A stretch of 64,000 nucleotides of DNA from Hymenobacter sediminicola (GTDB taxonomy: Bacteria; Bacteroidota; Bacteroidia; Cytophagales; Hymenobacteraceae). The position numbers were made by a program, and so were the translations under genes. Shown piece by piece: positions 51,425 to 61,064 of this stretch. The stretch is from contig NZ_CP060202.1 in assembly GCF_014250515.1 (NCBI RefSeq), forward strand, positions 2,911,001 to 2,975,000, read 5' to 3'. A model generated the notes under the pieces. It saw only the letters and a program-made list of their open reading frames with translations. It was not told the DNA's origin and did not search any database. Every line of letters starts with the position of its first letter. The stretch's first letter is position 1.

Positions 51425-52780
51425 TCAGGCTTTTACGGCCTGCGGGCGCAGAGAAGTCAGATCGGCAATGCGCACGGGCTGGCCGCTGGCAATGCTTTTG
51501 CGTGCCGCAATGCCCACCAGAATGGCCATGGCTCCGTCGCGGCTGCCAGCAGCCTGTCGCCACGTGTCGGGCGCGTCGGGGGTGCGGAAGATTCGCTCCC
51601 GCAGCAGCTTATCGCCGCCGCCGTGGCCTTCAGCCTGGGGCACCTGGATGTACTCGACCGGCCCAAAATTGCGTGCCAGCATTATCTCGTCGTACGGCTC
51701 CATTTTCATGGCTCCCGACTCTTTGATCCACGCGTCGATGCGGCCTTTGGTACCGTTGAAGGCAATGCGGTAGCCTTCGTAAGGTGAGTACGCCGTGAGG
51801 GAGTAGCTGACCTGCACGCCGTTGGCATAGCCGATGGTGGCCGCCATCTTGTCGTAAATATTCACGTCTTCCTTGTACACGCAGCCGTCACGCAGGTAGC
51901 CATCATGCTGCTCGTTGGCGGCGTAGAGTGCCATCAGGCGGGCATCTTTGGTCATGTCCCAGAAGTAGGGGCACTGAGCTTTATGCGGGCAGGGACGGCA
52001 GTTGCTGAAGCGGAACGGGCCGTTTTTGCCGTAGTTTTCCAGCGCGCCCTTCGCATACACCGTCTCGGGCTCCGACTCCAGCCACCAATTCAGCAAATCG
52101 AAGTGGTGGCTGGCTTTGTGCACCCACAACGAGCCGCTTTTCTCAGTGAGACGGTGCCAGCGGCGGAAATAGTCGGCACCGTGGCGGTTGTCGAGGTACC
52201 AGTGAAAATCGACGGACGTGACGGTACCGATGGCGCCTTGCCGGATCAGGTCGTAGATTTTCTGGCGGTGCGGCGAGTAGCGGTAGTTGAACGTGACGGT
52301 CACCTTTTTGCCAGTGCGTTTCTCGGCGTCCAGAATGGCCTGGCACTTGGTTTCGTCGGTGGTCATGGGCTTTTCCGACACGATGTCGGCGCCCATTTCC
52401 ATGCCTTTGATGATGAACTCGTCGTGGGTGGCGTCCACGGTCGTCACTAGCAGAATATCGGGCTTCTGCTTGCGCATCATCAGCTCAAAATCGGTGAACG
52501 TAGGGCACGAAACGCCCATCATCTTCCGGGCCGTTTCGAGGCGCCCTTTGTTGCTGTCGCAGAGGCCCACAAACTCTATCACGTCGCCGTGCTCCTTGAG
52601 CAGCAGAGTGCCCCACATGCCGGTGCCCCGGTGGCCGGTGCCTACCATAGCTACACGCCGTTTTTTGGCGGCAGAGCCAGCCAGCACTGCCAGCGGCCCG
52701 GTAGTCAGCAGGCCAGCCGTAGCCAGCACCGACTTCTGCAGAAAATCCCGACGGGAAGAATCGTGTAGCGCTTGGTTCAT
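51425..52780 (-). CDS. Gfo/Idh/MocA-family oxidoreductase with Tat signal
   Basis: Start at 52780 (MNQALHDSSRRDFLQKSVLA) exposes a twin-arginine signal (SRRDFLQK), so it is exported folded. The Rossmann part has KRRVAMVGTGHRGTGMWGTL, the EKPMTTD active-site region and HHFDLLNWWLESEPETVYAK. 451 residues match NAD-dependent sugar or sugar-acid dehydrogenases of the GH109/Idh type. It follows fbp on the same strand; a periplasmic role on uronates or glycan-derived sugars is plausible. Confidence 0.9.
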   Translation of the reverse strand: MNQALHDSSRRDFLQKSVLATAGLLTTGPLAVLAGSAAKKRRVAMVGTGHRGTGMWGTLLLKEHGDVIEFVGLCDSNKGRLETARKMMGVSCPTFTDFELMMRKQKPDILLVTTVDATHDEFIIKGMEMGADIVSEKPMTTDETKCQAILDAEKRTGKKVTVTFNYRYSPHRQKIYDLIRQGAIGTVTSVDFHWYLDNRHGADYFRRWHRLTEKSGSLWVHKASHHFDLLNWWLESEPETVYAKGALENYGKNGPFRFSNCRPCPHKAQCPYFWDMTKDARLMALYAANEQHDGYLRDGCVYKEDVNIYDKMAATIGYANGVQVSYSLTAYSPYEGYRIAFNGTKGRIDAWIKESGAMKMEPYDEIMLARNFGPVEYIQVPQAEGHGGGDKLLRERIFRTPDAPDTWRQAAGSRDGAMAILVGIAARKSIASGQPVRIADLTSLRPQAVKA

Positions 52781-52832
52781 GGTAAGGGAATGGCAAGAGC
52801 GAAAGGATGAACCCGGAAACCGTGTAAGGAAG

Positions 52833-53852
52833 CTACGCCGACATGGCCTCAACCGGAGCCAGTGCTACCAGGTCCTGTACCAGATTAGCCGAGCCCACAT
52901 ACAGCGGGGCACGTTGGTGAAATTCGGTCGGCTCGATATCCAGCACTGCCCCAGCGCCGGTTTCCGCGCGGCCACCGGCCTGCTCTATCACGAAAGCCAA
53001 CGGATAACCTTCGTAAAGCAGGCGCAGCTTGCCCTGCGGATTTTTGGCCGTGGGCGGATACAGATAGATACCACCCGTGAACAGGTTGCGGTGATAGTCG
53101 GCGACCAGGGAGCCTACGTAGCGGCCGCTCATGCGCTGCTGCTTGCACTGCGTGAGAAAGTCGCGCACGTACTGGGCATAGTCGAACCAGTTGCCTTCGT
53201 TGCAGGAAAAGGTGTTGCCGCTGGCCGGAATCCGAATGCTGGGGTGCGAGAGAAAGAATTCGCCCAGCGAGTTTTCGTAGGTAAAACCTACTACGCCGTG
53301 GCCGGTGGTGTACACGAGCATGGTGCTAGAGCCGTACAGAATGTAGCCCGCCGCTACCTGCTTGCGCCCACCCTGCAAAAAATCTTCGCGAGTGGCTTCC
53401 TGCCCTACCGGGGTCACGCGCCGGTAGATGCTGAAGATGGTACCGATACTGATGTTGACGTCGATGTTGCTGGAGCCATCGAGCGGGTCGATGGCCACTA
53501 CGTACTTGCCCTGGCAGTTGCCGGTGTGAATGATGTCGTCCTCTTCCTCACTCAGCACCGCGCAGGCCTCGCCACCGTTGGTGAGGGCACGAATGAAACG
53601 GATGTTGGCTTCCACGTCTAGCTTCTGCTGCGCTTCGCCCTGCACATTTTGCTGGCCCATGGCCCCAATGATGCTGGTCAGGCCCGCGCGGTTCACTTCG
53701 CGGTTCACGATTTTCCCGGCCAGCGCAATGTCACGCAGTAGCTGGCTCAACTCGCCGGTGGCAAAAGCAAATTCGGCCTGTTTGCGCATGATATAGCGCT
53801 CCAGGGTAGTACCAACTGGCTGGGCTATAGCGTTTTCATTCGTGATACTCAT
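52833..53852 (-). CDS. fbp: Class I fructose-1,6-bisphosphatase
   Basis: The gluconeogenic phosphatase, needed when the cell grows on uronates or amino acids. Start at 53852 ([20 protein letters not shown]); 339 residues. Metal and substrate motifs are clear: [30 protein letters not shown], and [40 protein letters not shown]. It lies within the hexuronate block, in the same direction, though separated by 156 bases from the next gene. Confidence 0.95.
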   Translation of the reverse strand: MSITNENAIAQPVGTTLERYIMRKQAEFAFATGELSQLLRDIALAGKIVNREVNRAGLTSIIGAMGQQNVQGEAQQKLDVEANIRFIRALTNGGEACAVLSEEEDDIIHTGNCQGKYVVAIDPLDGSSNIDVNISIGTIFSIYRRVTPVGQEATREDFLQGGRKQVAAGYILYGSSTMLVYTTGHGVVGFTYENSLGEFFLSHPSIRIPASGNTFSCNEGNWFDYAQYVRDFLTQCKQQRMSGRYVGSLVADYHRNLFTGGIYLYPPTAKNPQGKLRLLYEGYPLAFVIEQAGGRAETGAGAVLDIEPTEFHQRAPLYVGSANLVQDLVALAPVEAMSA

Positions 53853-54008
53853 GGAGTGGGAAGGATAGCGGAGGGGCGTAGTAAGGGTGCGGCGGCCTTC
53901 CGGATGGTTCGTGGCCCCTAACCTCCACTCCCCTCTTTCAGCCGCCGCATTTTCTTGGCAGACCGGTGTCTGGCCGGCCTCATTGGAGCGCATGGCTCCG
54001 TCTGTTTT

Positions 54009-54473
54009 TTAGCTTTTCGCCTCCGGCTGCTTCTGGCTCTGCCACAGCACTACCTGCCAGCCTTTTTTAGCATCCTTCACCTGTACCACCACATATTTCA
54101 GGTGGGCCACGTTAGGCGTGCCGTCGGGCTTATTGGGCTGCGTGATGGTGATGGTGCCATTCACGACGGCCGTTTTGCCATCGTTGTAGGCCCGCACGTT
54201 CAGCGCTTCCACCTCAATTTTGTCGTACACGCTTTTGCCGTCGCGGATACTTTGCAGGTATTCGGTTTTGTTGTTCTGCTTGCCGTTGGAATGGGTGTAG
54301 ACCAGGTCGTCGGCAAACAGCTTTTCCAGCAGTGCGTAGTCTTTTTTCACCTGTGCCTCAAAGCGCTGGCGCTCCAGCATTTCTACCTCCTTGGTAGCCG
54401 CCTGGTCTTTCTTGGATTGAGCGAAGGTGAGTACCGGCAGCAGAAATGCCAGTAGTAGCAAGATCTTTTTCAT
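54009..54473 (-). CDS. Exported NTF2-like (DUF4440) protein
   Basis: A 154-residue protein with a strong signal peptide (MKKILLLLAFLLPVLTFA) and an NTF2-like cone fold: RQRFEAQVKKDYALLEKLFA, DDLVYTHSNGKQ and a strand pattern ending VVQVKDAKKGWQVVLWQSQK. Small NTF2 proteins bind ligands or act on small molecules; the role is unknown. It begins 18 bases after the transporter gene and is probably in its operon. Confidence 0.87.
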   Translation of the reverse strand: MKKILLLLAFLLPVLTFAQSKKDQAATKEVEMLERQRFEAQVKKDYALLEKLFADDLVYTHSNGKQNNKTEYLQSIRDGKSVYDKIEVEALNVRAYNDGKTAVVNGTITITQPNKPDGTPNVAHLKYVVVQVKDAKKGWQVVLWQSQKQPEAKS

Positions 54474-54491
54474 AGCAGACAGAAAGGAAAG

Positions 54492-55847
54492 TTAGCGAGC
54501 AGAAGGCACAGGATCAAGCTCAATTTGCTTCATGCGCGGAGCCAGGAAATGCATCAGCACCCAGGCCAGCAGATACGCACCACCACAAATCAGGAACATG
54601 ATGAAATAGGCCGTTTCCTTCTGCCCGATGCTTTCGTAGTACACAAACATGCGCTTCTGCACCAACGCCGACAGCAGAATGCCGCCCAGCCCGCCGGCCA
54701 TGCCGCCGATGCCCGTCACGGAAGCCACGGCGCGCTTCGGAAACATATCCGACACGGTGGTGAAGATGTTGGCGCTCCAGGCTTGGTGAGCCGCCGCTGC
54801 AATGCCAATCACCAGCACTGCCAGCCACATATTGATCTGGCCGAGGTATTGGGCAAACACAATCGGGAACACGCACAGCGCAATCAGCAGCATGCTGGTT
54901 TTGCGGGCCTTAAATGGCTCCCAGCCCTTCTTGATGAAGTTCAGCGGAATCCAGCCGCCGCCCACGCTACCCACACTCGATAGAATGTAGACCATGGCTA
55001 CCGGGAAGGCAATATCAGTCCCCTTCAGGCCGTACTGTTTGTTGAGGAAGTCAGGCAACCAGAACAGGTAAAACCACCAGATAGGATCCGTCAGGAACTT
55101 GCCGAGCACGAAGGCCCAGGTCTGGCGGAAAGTGAGTAGCTTAAACCACGAAACCTTAGGCTCGGTGGTAATAGCAGCAGCCGCCATGTCGTCCACGTCA
55201 CTGTGGATGTAGTCGAATTCGGCTTTGGTGAGACGGGCGTGGCGGGCCGGCACTTCGTAGTACACAAACCACAGAATCAGCCACACAAAACCGAGGGCAC
55301 CGGTAATCACGAAGGCCCATTTCCAGCCAATGGTTTCGGCAATGAGCGGTACAGTAAGCGGCGCAATGATGGCCCCCACGTTGGAGCCCGAATTGAAGAT
55401 GCCGGTAGCTAGGGCCCGCTCCTTCTGCGGAAACCACTCGGCGGTGGTTTTGATGGCCGCCGGGAAGTTGCCGGCCTCCGTCACGCCCAGGAACGCCCGC
55501 GCTACGCTGAAACCAAACGTGCTGCTCACAAAAGCATGCCCAATGGCCGCCAGACTCCACAAGAAAGTGGAAAGCGCATAGCCCATTTTGGTCCCGAGCT
55601 TGTCGATGACGCGCCCTACACCCAGCATGCCCAGCGAGTACGCCAGCTTGAAGGCTATTTCGATGTTGGCATAGTCGGCATCAGTCCACTTGAACTCAGT
55701 TTCCAGGTAGGGTTTGAGCAGGGAAATAACGGCCCGGTCCAGGTAATTGACGGTCGTGGCAAAGAATACCAGAGAACAGATAGTCCAGCGGTACCTGCCA
55801 ATGGCGTCGGAAACGGGAGCCGAAGTAGCGGGGGGAGCTTGTATCAT
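54492..55847 (-). CDS. MFS hexuronate-type transporter
   Basis: A 451-residue inner-membrane carrier with 12 membrane segments of the anion:cation symporter (ExuT/GudP) group. Typical features: YRWTICSLVFFATTVNYLDR, GVGRVIDKLGTKMGYALSTF, ARAFLGVTEAGNFPAAIKTT and WFPQKERALATGIFNSGSNV, with a hydrophilic loop in the middle. Lying with uxa, kdgK and eda genes, it most likely imports galacturonate or glucuronate. Confidence 0.9.
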   Translation of the reverse strand: MIQAPPATSAPVSDAIGRYRWTICSLVFFATTVNYLDRAVISLLKPYLETEFKWTDADYANIEIAFKLAYSLGMLGVGRVIDKLGTKMGYALSTFLWSLAAIGHAFVSSTFGFSVARAFLGVTEAGNFPAAIKTTAEWFPQKERALATGIFNSGSNVGAIIAPLTVPLIAETIGWKWAFVITGALGFVWLILWFVYYEVPARHARLTKAEFDYIHSDVDDMAAAAITTEPKVSWFKLLTFRQTWAFVLGKFLTDPIWWFYLFWLPDFLNKQYGLKGTDIAFPVAMVYILSSVGSVGGGWIPLNFIKKGWEPFKARKTSMLLIALCVFPIVFAQYLGQINMWLAVLVIGIAAAAHQAWSANIFTTVSDMFPKRAVASVTGIGGMAGGLGGILLSALVQKRMFVYYESIGQKETAYFIMFLICGGAYLLAWVLMHFLAPRMKQIELDPVPSAR

Positions 55848-55928
55848 CGGGCGGGTGGAAAAACGGTGAGCGTATGGCCGCAGAAAGGTGCGGCTGAAGC
55901 CGCCGGGTGGCGGCTGGGAAGGCGAAGG

Positions 55929-56582
55929 TTATTTTCGAAGGGTCGGCAGGAAGGCCAGCAAATCGGTGAGCAACTGCTTCAGCGCAGCCGGGTCGTCGTT
56001 TTTGAACAGTTGGGAGCCCATGCCCACCACATTTACACCCGCGCCAAACCACTCGCGCAGGCTTTCTGTGGTCGGCTCCACGCCGCCCGTCACCATCAGT
56101 GGCACACTCGGCATTGGGCCGCGCAGGCTCTTGATGAAGCCGGGCCCAACCACGTTGCCCGGGAAAATCTTCACAAGCGCCGCGCCCAGCTGCGTGGCTT
56201 CGTACACTTCACGCACGGTCATGGTGCCCGGCATCCAGGGCGTCTGATGGCGGCGGCAGGCCTCAGCCACTTCTGCCGTAATGCAAGGCTGCACCACGAA
56301 ATCGGCACCAGCCTCGATAAACCGCTCCGCATCAGCGGCCGTGTAGATGGTGCCAATGCCCAGCAGCAGCTCCGGGCAGTTTTCGCGCACGAATTTTACC
56401 AGCTCCCCGAATACATCAAAGGCCTGAGTGCCCCGGTTGGTGAACTCAAACACGCGCAGGCCCCCATCGTAGCAAGCCTGCACAATGCGCGTGGCATACG
56501 CCGCATCAGCGTGGAAGAACACCGGCACGATAGGCGTGCGCAGTACGGTTTCGAGAATATGGTCGGCGGAGAAACGCGGCAT
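55929..56582 (-). CDS. eda: KDPG/KHG aldolase
   Basis: Cleaves 2-keto-3-deoxy-6-phosphogluconate to pyruvate and glyceraldehyde-3-phosphate. Start at 56582 (MPRFSADHILETVLRTPIVP). The 217-residue TIM barrel has Glu/Phe-region PIVPVFFHAD, GIGTIYTAADAERFIEAGAD, CITAEVAEACRR, and the Schiff-base lysine in ALVKIFPGNVVGPGFIKSL. It lies 55 bases after kdgK on the same strand. Confidence 0.94.
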   Translation of the reverse strand: MPRFSADHILETVLRTPIVPVFFHADAAYATRIVQACYDGGLRVFEFTNRGTQAFDVFGELVKFVRENCPELLLGIGTIYTAADAERFIEAGADFVVQPCITAEVAEACRRHQTPWMPGTMTVREVYEATQLGAALVKIFPGNVVGPGFIKSLRGPMPSVPLMVTGGVEPTTESLREWFGAGVNVVGMGSQLFKNDDPAALKQLLTDLLAFLPTLRK

Positions 56583-56636
56583 TGCAGAAGAATCATGTGC
56601 CCGAGGCATAAGCCCCGACACGGAGGGAAGGAGAAG

Positions 56637-57647
56637 CTAGCGGAGCAACCGGCCGGTGGTGTTGCCGGCCATGATATGCTCCACTTCGGCGGCCGTCACA
56701 AGGTTGACGTCGCCGTGGATGGTGTGCTTGAGCGCCGAAGCAGCCGTTGCGAAGGTCAGGGCCTCCTCTACCGTTGGGTAGTGCAGCTGCCCGTAGATAT
56801 AGCCCGAAATAAATGAGTCGCCGCCGCCAATGCGGTCCACCACGGGGTTGATGTCGAAGTAATGGGTTTGGTGATACGCGCCCTCCACATAGGCCATTCC
56901 CTTGATGCGCTCATGAGAGGCACTCTGGGTTTTGCGCTTGGTGGCAATTACCTGCTTTATCTGCGGAAAACGCTCAATCAGCTTTTCGCTCATCGACACA
57001 AAGCTGTTGTCGGCCCCTTCGTCGGCTTTGATACCGAACAGGTCGTTGGCGTCGCCTTCGGTGCACACCACCATGTCGCAGCCGGCCACCAGCTCGGGCA
57101 TTACGTCCTGCGCTTTCTGGCCATACTGCCACAGGTTGCGGCGGTAGTTCACATCAGCCGATACCATGATGCCCAGCCGGCGGGCGGCCTGAATGGCTTC
57201 GCGCGTGGCTTGAGCCGCTGAGACCGAAATAGCAGGCGTGATGCCCGTCCAGTGCAGCCATTGCGCATTTTTCAGGATTTCGTCCCAGTTGAACCACTCG
57301 GGCTGCAGGTTGGCAAAAGCCGAGTTGTACCGGTCATAGACAATGCGGCTGGCACGAAGCGAGGCACCCACTTCCAGGAAGTACAGTCCCAGCCGCTCGC
57401 CTTGGAACACACAGTGGCTCATATCCACGCCGTGAGACTGGAAAGCCTGTGCGGCCGCGTGGCCCACGGCGTTGTCCGGAAAGCAACCTACGTGTGCGGC
57501 GGGCATGCCCAGGTGCACCAGCGCGGCGCCCACATTGGCATCGCCGCCGCCGTAGGTGATTTCCAGCGAACTGGCCTGCGGAATGCGGTAGTTGAGCGGC
57601 GGCGAAAGCCGCATCATGATTTCACCAAAGGTGACAACTTGCTTCAT
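56637..57647 (-). CDS. kdgK: 2-keto-3-deoxygluconate kinase (PfkB)
   Basis: Phosphorylates KDG, the last soluble step before KDPG aldolase. A 336-residue PfkB sugar kinase: N-terminal FGEIMMRLSPPLNYRIPQAS with YGGGDANVGAALVHLGMPAA, and the C-terminal ATP-site motif DRIGGGDSFISGYIYGQLHY. The eda gene follows and uxaC precedes it (36-base gap), so KDG is the best-supported substrate. Confidence 0.93.
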   Translation of the reverse strand: MKQVVTFGEIMMRLSPPLNYRIPQASSLEITYGGGDANVGAALVHLGMPAAHVGCFPDNAVGHAAAQAFQSHGVDMSHCVFQGERLGLYFLEVGASLRASRIVYDRYNSAFANLQPEWFNWDEILKNAQWLHWTGITPAISVSAAQATREAIQAARRLGIMVSADVNYRRNLWQYGQKAQDVMPELVAGCDMVVCTEGDANDLFGIKADEGADNSFVSMSEKLIERFPQIKQVIATKRKTQSASHERIKGMAYVEGAYHQTHYFDINPVVDRIGGGDSFISGYIYGQLHYPTVEEALTFATAASALKHTIHGDVNLVTAAEVEHIMAGNTTGRLLR

Positions 57648-57683
57648 CAGAGAGTGGTAACGTGAGCGTCGGGCGGGCGTGTG

Positions 57684-59120
57684 CTATACCGTGGCGGCTT
57701 CGGCGGGCTTTGCTACCGCCTCAAAACCGAAGTACTGTTTGGCGTTGCCGTGGCAGATGTTCTGAATGATGGTGCCCAGCCCTTCCATGTCGGCCGGCAG
57801 TTCGCCGTTCTCTACATCGTTGCCGAAGAGGTTGCAAAGCACGCGGCGGAAATACTCGTGGCGCGGATACGAGAGGAAGCTGCGCGAGTCAGTAAGCATG
57901 CCCACGAAGCGGCTCAATAGGCCCATGTTGCTCAGCGCGTTGATCTGCTTCTCCATGCCGTCCTTCTGATCCAGAAACCACCAGCCGGAGCCGAACTGCA
58001 CCTTGCCGGCCACGGAGCCGTCGTTGAAGTTGCCAATCATAGTGGCAATCAGCTCGTTGTCAGCGGGGTTCAGGTTGTAGATGATGGTTTTGGCCAGCTT
58101 GTCCTGCTCGTCGAGGCGGTTGAGGAACTTGGACAGGGCGCGGCCCTGCGGGAAGTCACCGATGGAGTCCCAGCCAGTATCGGGGCCGAGCTGGTGCAGC
58201 ATGCGGGCGTTGTTGTTGCGTAGCGCACCCAGGTGGAACTGCTGGGTCCAGCCTTTCTCCCAGTCCATTTCAGCCAGCAGCACCAGCATAGCCGATTTGA
58301 AGCGCAGCACCTCATCGGCAGTCAGTTCCTCACCACTCCGGATTTTAGCGAAAATGTCATTGCAATCCGACTCGGTGTAGTCAGCGGCATAAATCTGCTC
58401 TAGTCCGTGGTCAGAAAGGCGGCAGCCGAGAGCCGCGAAGTAGTCGTGGCGCAGGCGCAGGGCCGTTTGCAGGTCGTAGAACGTGCGGATTTCCACGGCG
58501 GCGGCTTCGCCGAGCTTATCGAGGTACTGATTGAAGCTAGTAGCGTCCTCTACGGCCATAGCCTTATCAGGACGGAACGTAGGCAGCACGCGCACCTCGA
58601 AGCCGCTGGCGGCCAGCGCGCGGTGATGTTCCAGCGAATCGGCCGGATCATCAGTCGTGCAGAGCGTCTCCACCTTCATGCGGCGCAGCAGGTTCTGCAC
58701 TGAGTATTCCGGCGTGCGCAGCTTCTCGTTGCACTGGTCATAAATGCGGCGGGCACTACCGGCGTTCAGCAGCTCCGTGATACCGAAATAGCGCTGTAGT
58801 TCCAGGTGGGTCCAGTGGTAGAGCGGGTTGCGCACCGTCTGAGGCACGGTTTCGGCCCACTTCTCAAACTTCTCCCAGTCGGAGGCGTCGCCGGTAATAT
58901 AGCGTTCCGGGATGCCGTTGGCCCGCATGGCGCGCCACTTGTAATGGTCGCCGTAGAGCCAGATCTGGGTGATATTGTCGAACTGCTTGTCGCCGGCAAT
59001 TTGGTCGGGCAGCAGGTGGTTGTGGTAGTCGATGATGGGCATGGCCGCGGCATACTCGTGGTAGAGTTGCTGGGCCGTTGCGGTCTGCAGCAGAAAATCT
59101 TCGTTCAGGAAAGGCTTCAT
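57684..59120 (-). CDS. uxaC: Uronate isomerase
   Basis: Isomerises galacturonate to tagaturonate and glucuronate to fructuronate, the first intracellular step. Start at 59120 (MKPFLNEDFLLQTATAQQLY); 478 residues. Family features: MPIIDYHNHLLPDQIAGD (metal His pair), LYGDHYKWRAMRANGIPERY, ETLCTTDDPADSLEHH, NNARMLHQLGPDTGWDSIGD and LTDSRSFLSYPRHEYFRRVL. It heads the uxaC-kdgK-eda-transporter run and has the candidate operator 59240-59253 upstream. Confidence 0.95.
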   Translation of the reverse strand: MKPFLNEDFLLQTATAQQLYHEYAAAMPIIDYHNHLLPDQIAGDKQFDNITQIWLYGDHYKWRAMRANGIPERYITGDASDWEKFEKWAETVPQTVRNPLYHWTHLELQRYFGITELLNAGSARRIYDQCNEKLRTPEYSVQNLLRRMKVETLCTTDDPADSLEHHRALAASGFEVRVLPTFRPDKAMAVEDATSFNQYLDKLGEAAAVEIRTFYDLQTALRLRHDYFAALGCRLSDHGLEQIYAADYTESDCNDIFAKIRSGEELTADEVLRFKSAMLVLLAEMDWEKGWTQQFHLGALRNNNARMLHQLGPDTGWDSIGDFPQGRALSKFLNRLDEQDKLAKTIIYNLNPADNELIATMIGNFNDGSVAGKVQFGSGWWFLDQKDGMEKQINALSNMGLLSRFVGMLTDSRSFLSYPRHEYFRRVLCNLFGNDVENGELPADMEGLGTIIQNICHGNAKQYFGFEAVAKPAEAATV

Positions 59121-59239
59121 AATCAAAGGGAATTATGACGGGCGGTACCCTCAGAATCGGGTGGGTGGTGGGTGGCTAAAGGTATTCAGACAGGAGCAGC
59201 TTCCGGCCGTTTTTCGTTGCCAACAGGCGGATTTATTAA

Positions 59240-59253
59240 CGGAAACGTTTACG
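59240..59253. promoter_or_regulatory. LacI-family-type operator upstream of uxaC
   Basis: CGGAAACGTTTACG, around a perfect AAACGTTT core, is palindromic at 12 of 14 positions. It lies about 120 bases before the uxaC start. This shape is typical of LacI-family operators. No LacI gene is in the window; the regulator would be elsewhere. Confidence 0.5.
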
Positions 59254-59305
59254 GTAGGTGCGCCCTCACTAGCAAGCCCAAACAGGAAGCTTACCAGTTT
59301 TCAGG

Positions 59306-60958
59306 CTACAGACTCACGCCGCGCTTCCACGGAATAAAGTCTGTCTGGCCATGGCGTACGGCGGCTACTTCCTCACCGCTGGCGACTCGGATGACGTAGT
59401 CCAGAATCCGTTCCCCGGCCTGTTCAATGGTTTCTTCCCCGTCGATAACGGTGCCGGTGTTCACATCAATAATGTCGGGCATGCGCTTGGCCAGTGCCGT
59501 GTTAGTGGCAATTTTTACCACGGGCGCAATGGGGTTGCCGGTGGGCGTGCCGAGGCCGGTTGTGAAGAGCACTACGTTGGCACCCGACCCTACTTCGGCC
59601 GTAGTCGATTCCACGTCGTTGCCGGGTGTGCAAAGCAGGTTGAGGCCCGGCTTCGTAACAGGCTCCGGATAGTCGAGCACGGCTACTACGGGCGAGGAAC
59701 CGCCTTTGCGCGCCGCCCCAGCCGATTTCATGGCGTCCGTAATCAGACCGTCGCGGATGTTGCCGGGTGAAGGGTTCATGTCGAAGCCGGAGCCGACAGC
59801 AATGGCACTGTCGCCATAGGCTTTCATTAGGGAGCTAAACCGCTCGGCCGTGGCAGTATCTACGCTACGATCTACCAGTTCCTGCTCAACGCCACACAAC
59901 TCCGGAAACTCAGCCAAAATAACCGAACCGCCCAGTGCCACCAGCATATCCGAAACGTGACCCACGGCGGGGTTGGCGGAGATGCCGGAGAAGCCGTCGG
60001 AGCCGCCGCACTCCAGCCCGATGCACAGCTTGCTGAGCGGGGCCGGCTGGCGGGTTTGCTGGTTGGCTTGCATCAGGCCGGCAAAAGTCTGGCGCAACGC
60101 CATGCTGATGAGGGTTTCCTCAGTGCCTAGCTTCTGCTGCTCCAGCACAAACAGGGGCTTGCTGAAATTGGGGCTGCGCTTGTTGATTTCATCCTGCAGC
60201 ATGCTCACCTGCGCGTTCTGGCACCCGAGGCTGAGCACGGTAGCACCAGCCACATTGGGGTGCGTGATGTAGCCAGCCAGCAGGCCGCAGAGCGTTTGGG
60301 CATCCTGCCGGATGCCGCCGCAGCCGCCTTCGTGCTGCAGGAACCGGATGCCATCCACGTTCGGAAACAGCTTGGGCTTCTGGTGGCCGTTTTCGGCAGA
60401 GTGCAGGTCGGTGGCCAGGATTTCCTCCACCGACTTGCCAGCCTGCATCAACGAAATCAGTTCCTGCGTCTGAGGCTGGTAGGATTTGCGGCGGGCGTAG
60501 CCAAGGTCATTCACGAGGGCTTCTTCCAGCACCTGAATGTTGCGGTTTTCGCAGAACACCAGCGGAATCACCAGCCAGTAGTTGGCCGTGCCTACGCTCC
60601 CGTCGGCACGATGAAAACCCATGAAAGTGCGGTCCTGCCACTTGTCCACGCTAGGGGCGGCCCAATCGGTGCGGTGCTGATGGTGCTCATCGTAGCTGTC
60701 GGTGGCGTGCTGGATGTTGCTGGTGGTCAGCAGTCCGCCTATTCCAATAGCGTCGTTGGCTTTGCCTACCAGCACGCCATACATGTGCACCGGGTCGCCG
60801 GGGGCCAGAAACTGCAACGCCAGCTTGTGCTTGGCCGGAATTTTCTCGGTGGTTGTTACGGTGGTGCCTTCCCACGTCACGGGGGTACCAGCAGGCAGGT
60901 CCGTAAGGGCTACCAGTACGTTGTCCTGCGGATGAATTTTGGCTACCAGATGTTTCAT
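59306..60958 (-). CDS. uxaA: Altronate dehydratase (UxaA, fused form)
   Basis: Dehydrates altronate to 2-keto-3-deoxygluconate. The 550-residue protein begins with an SAF domain (about 5-90, ALTDLPAGTPVTWEGTTVTT, GDPVHMYGVLVGKANDAIGI). The catalytic UxaA part follows with EGGCGGIRQDAQTLCGLLAG, CIGLECGGSDGFSGISANPA, VGSGFDMNPSPGNIRDGLIT and NVVLFTTGLGTPTGNPIAPV. Fusion of both halves is the common form in Bacteroidota. It follows uxaB on the same strand (106-base gap). Confidence 0.95.
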   Translation of the reverse strand: MKHLVAKIHPQDNVLVALTDLPAGTPVTWEGTTVTTTEKIPAKHKLALQFLAPGDPVHMYGVLVGKANDAIGIGGLLTTSNIQHATDSYDEHHQHRTDWAAPSVDKWQDRTFMGFHRADGSVGTANYWLVIPLVFCENRNIQVLEEALVNDLGYARRKSYQPQTQELISLMQAGKSVEEILATDLHSAENGHQKPKLFPNVDGIRFLQHEGGCGGIRQDAQTLCGLLAGYITHPNVAGATVLSLGCQNAQVSMLQDEINKRSPNFSKPLFVLEQQKLGTEETLISMALRQTFAGLMQANQQTRQPAPLSKLCIGLECGGSDGFSGISANPAVGHVSDMLVALGGSVILAEFPELCGVEQELVDRSVDTATAERFSSLMKAYGDSAIAVGSGFDMNPSPGNIRDGLITDAMKSAGAARKGGSSPVVAVLDYPEPVTKPGLNLLCTPGNDVESTTAEVGSGANVVLFTTGLGTPTGNPIAPVVKIATNTALAKRMPDIIDVNTGTVIDGEETIEQAGERILDYVIRVASGEEVAAVRHGQTDFIPWKRGVSL

Positions 60959-61064
60959 GGCTTGGGGTGTTGTCTACTTTCTTGGCCGGAAGCTAGGCTC
61001 CGAATACGGTTCGAGTGTCCTGCACTCTCTGGCACAACGCGGGTGTTTGCGCGACCCAGGCAGG

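Noticed and set aside
55536..56816. 426-codon plus-strand ORF opposite the MFS and eda genes
   Set aside because: Runs across three supported genes on the other strand; no domain.
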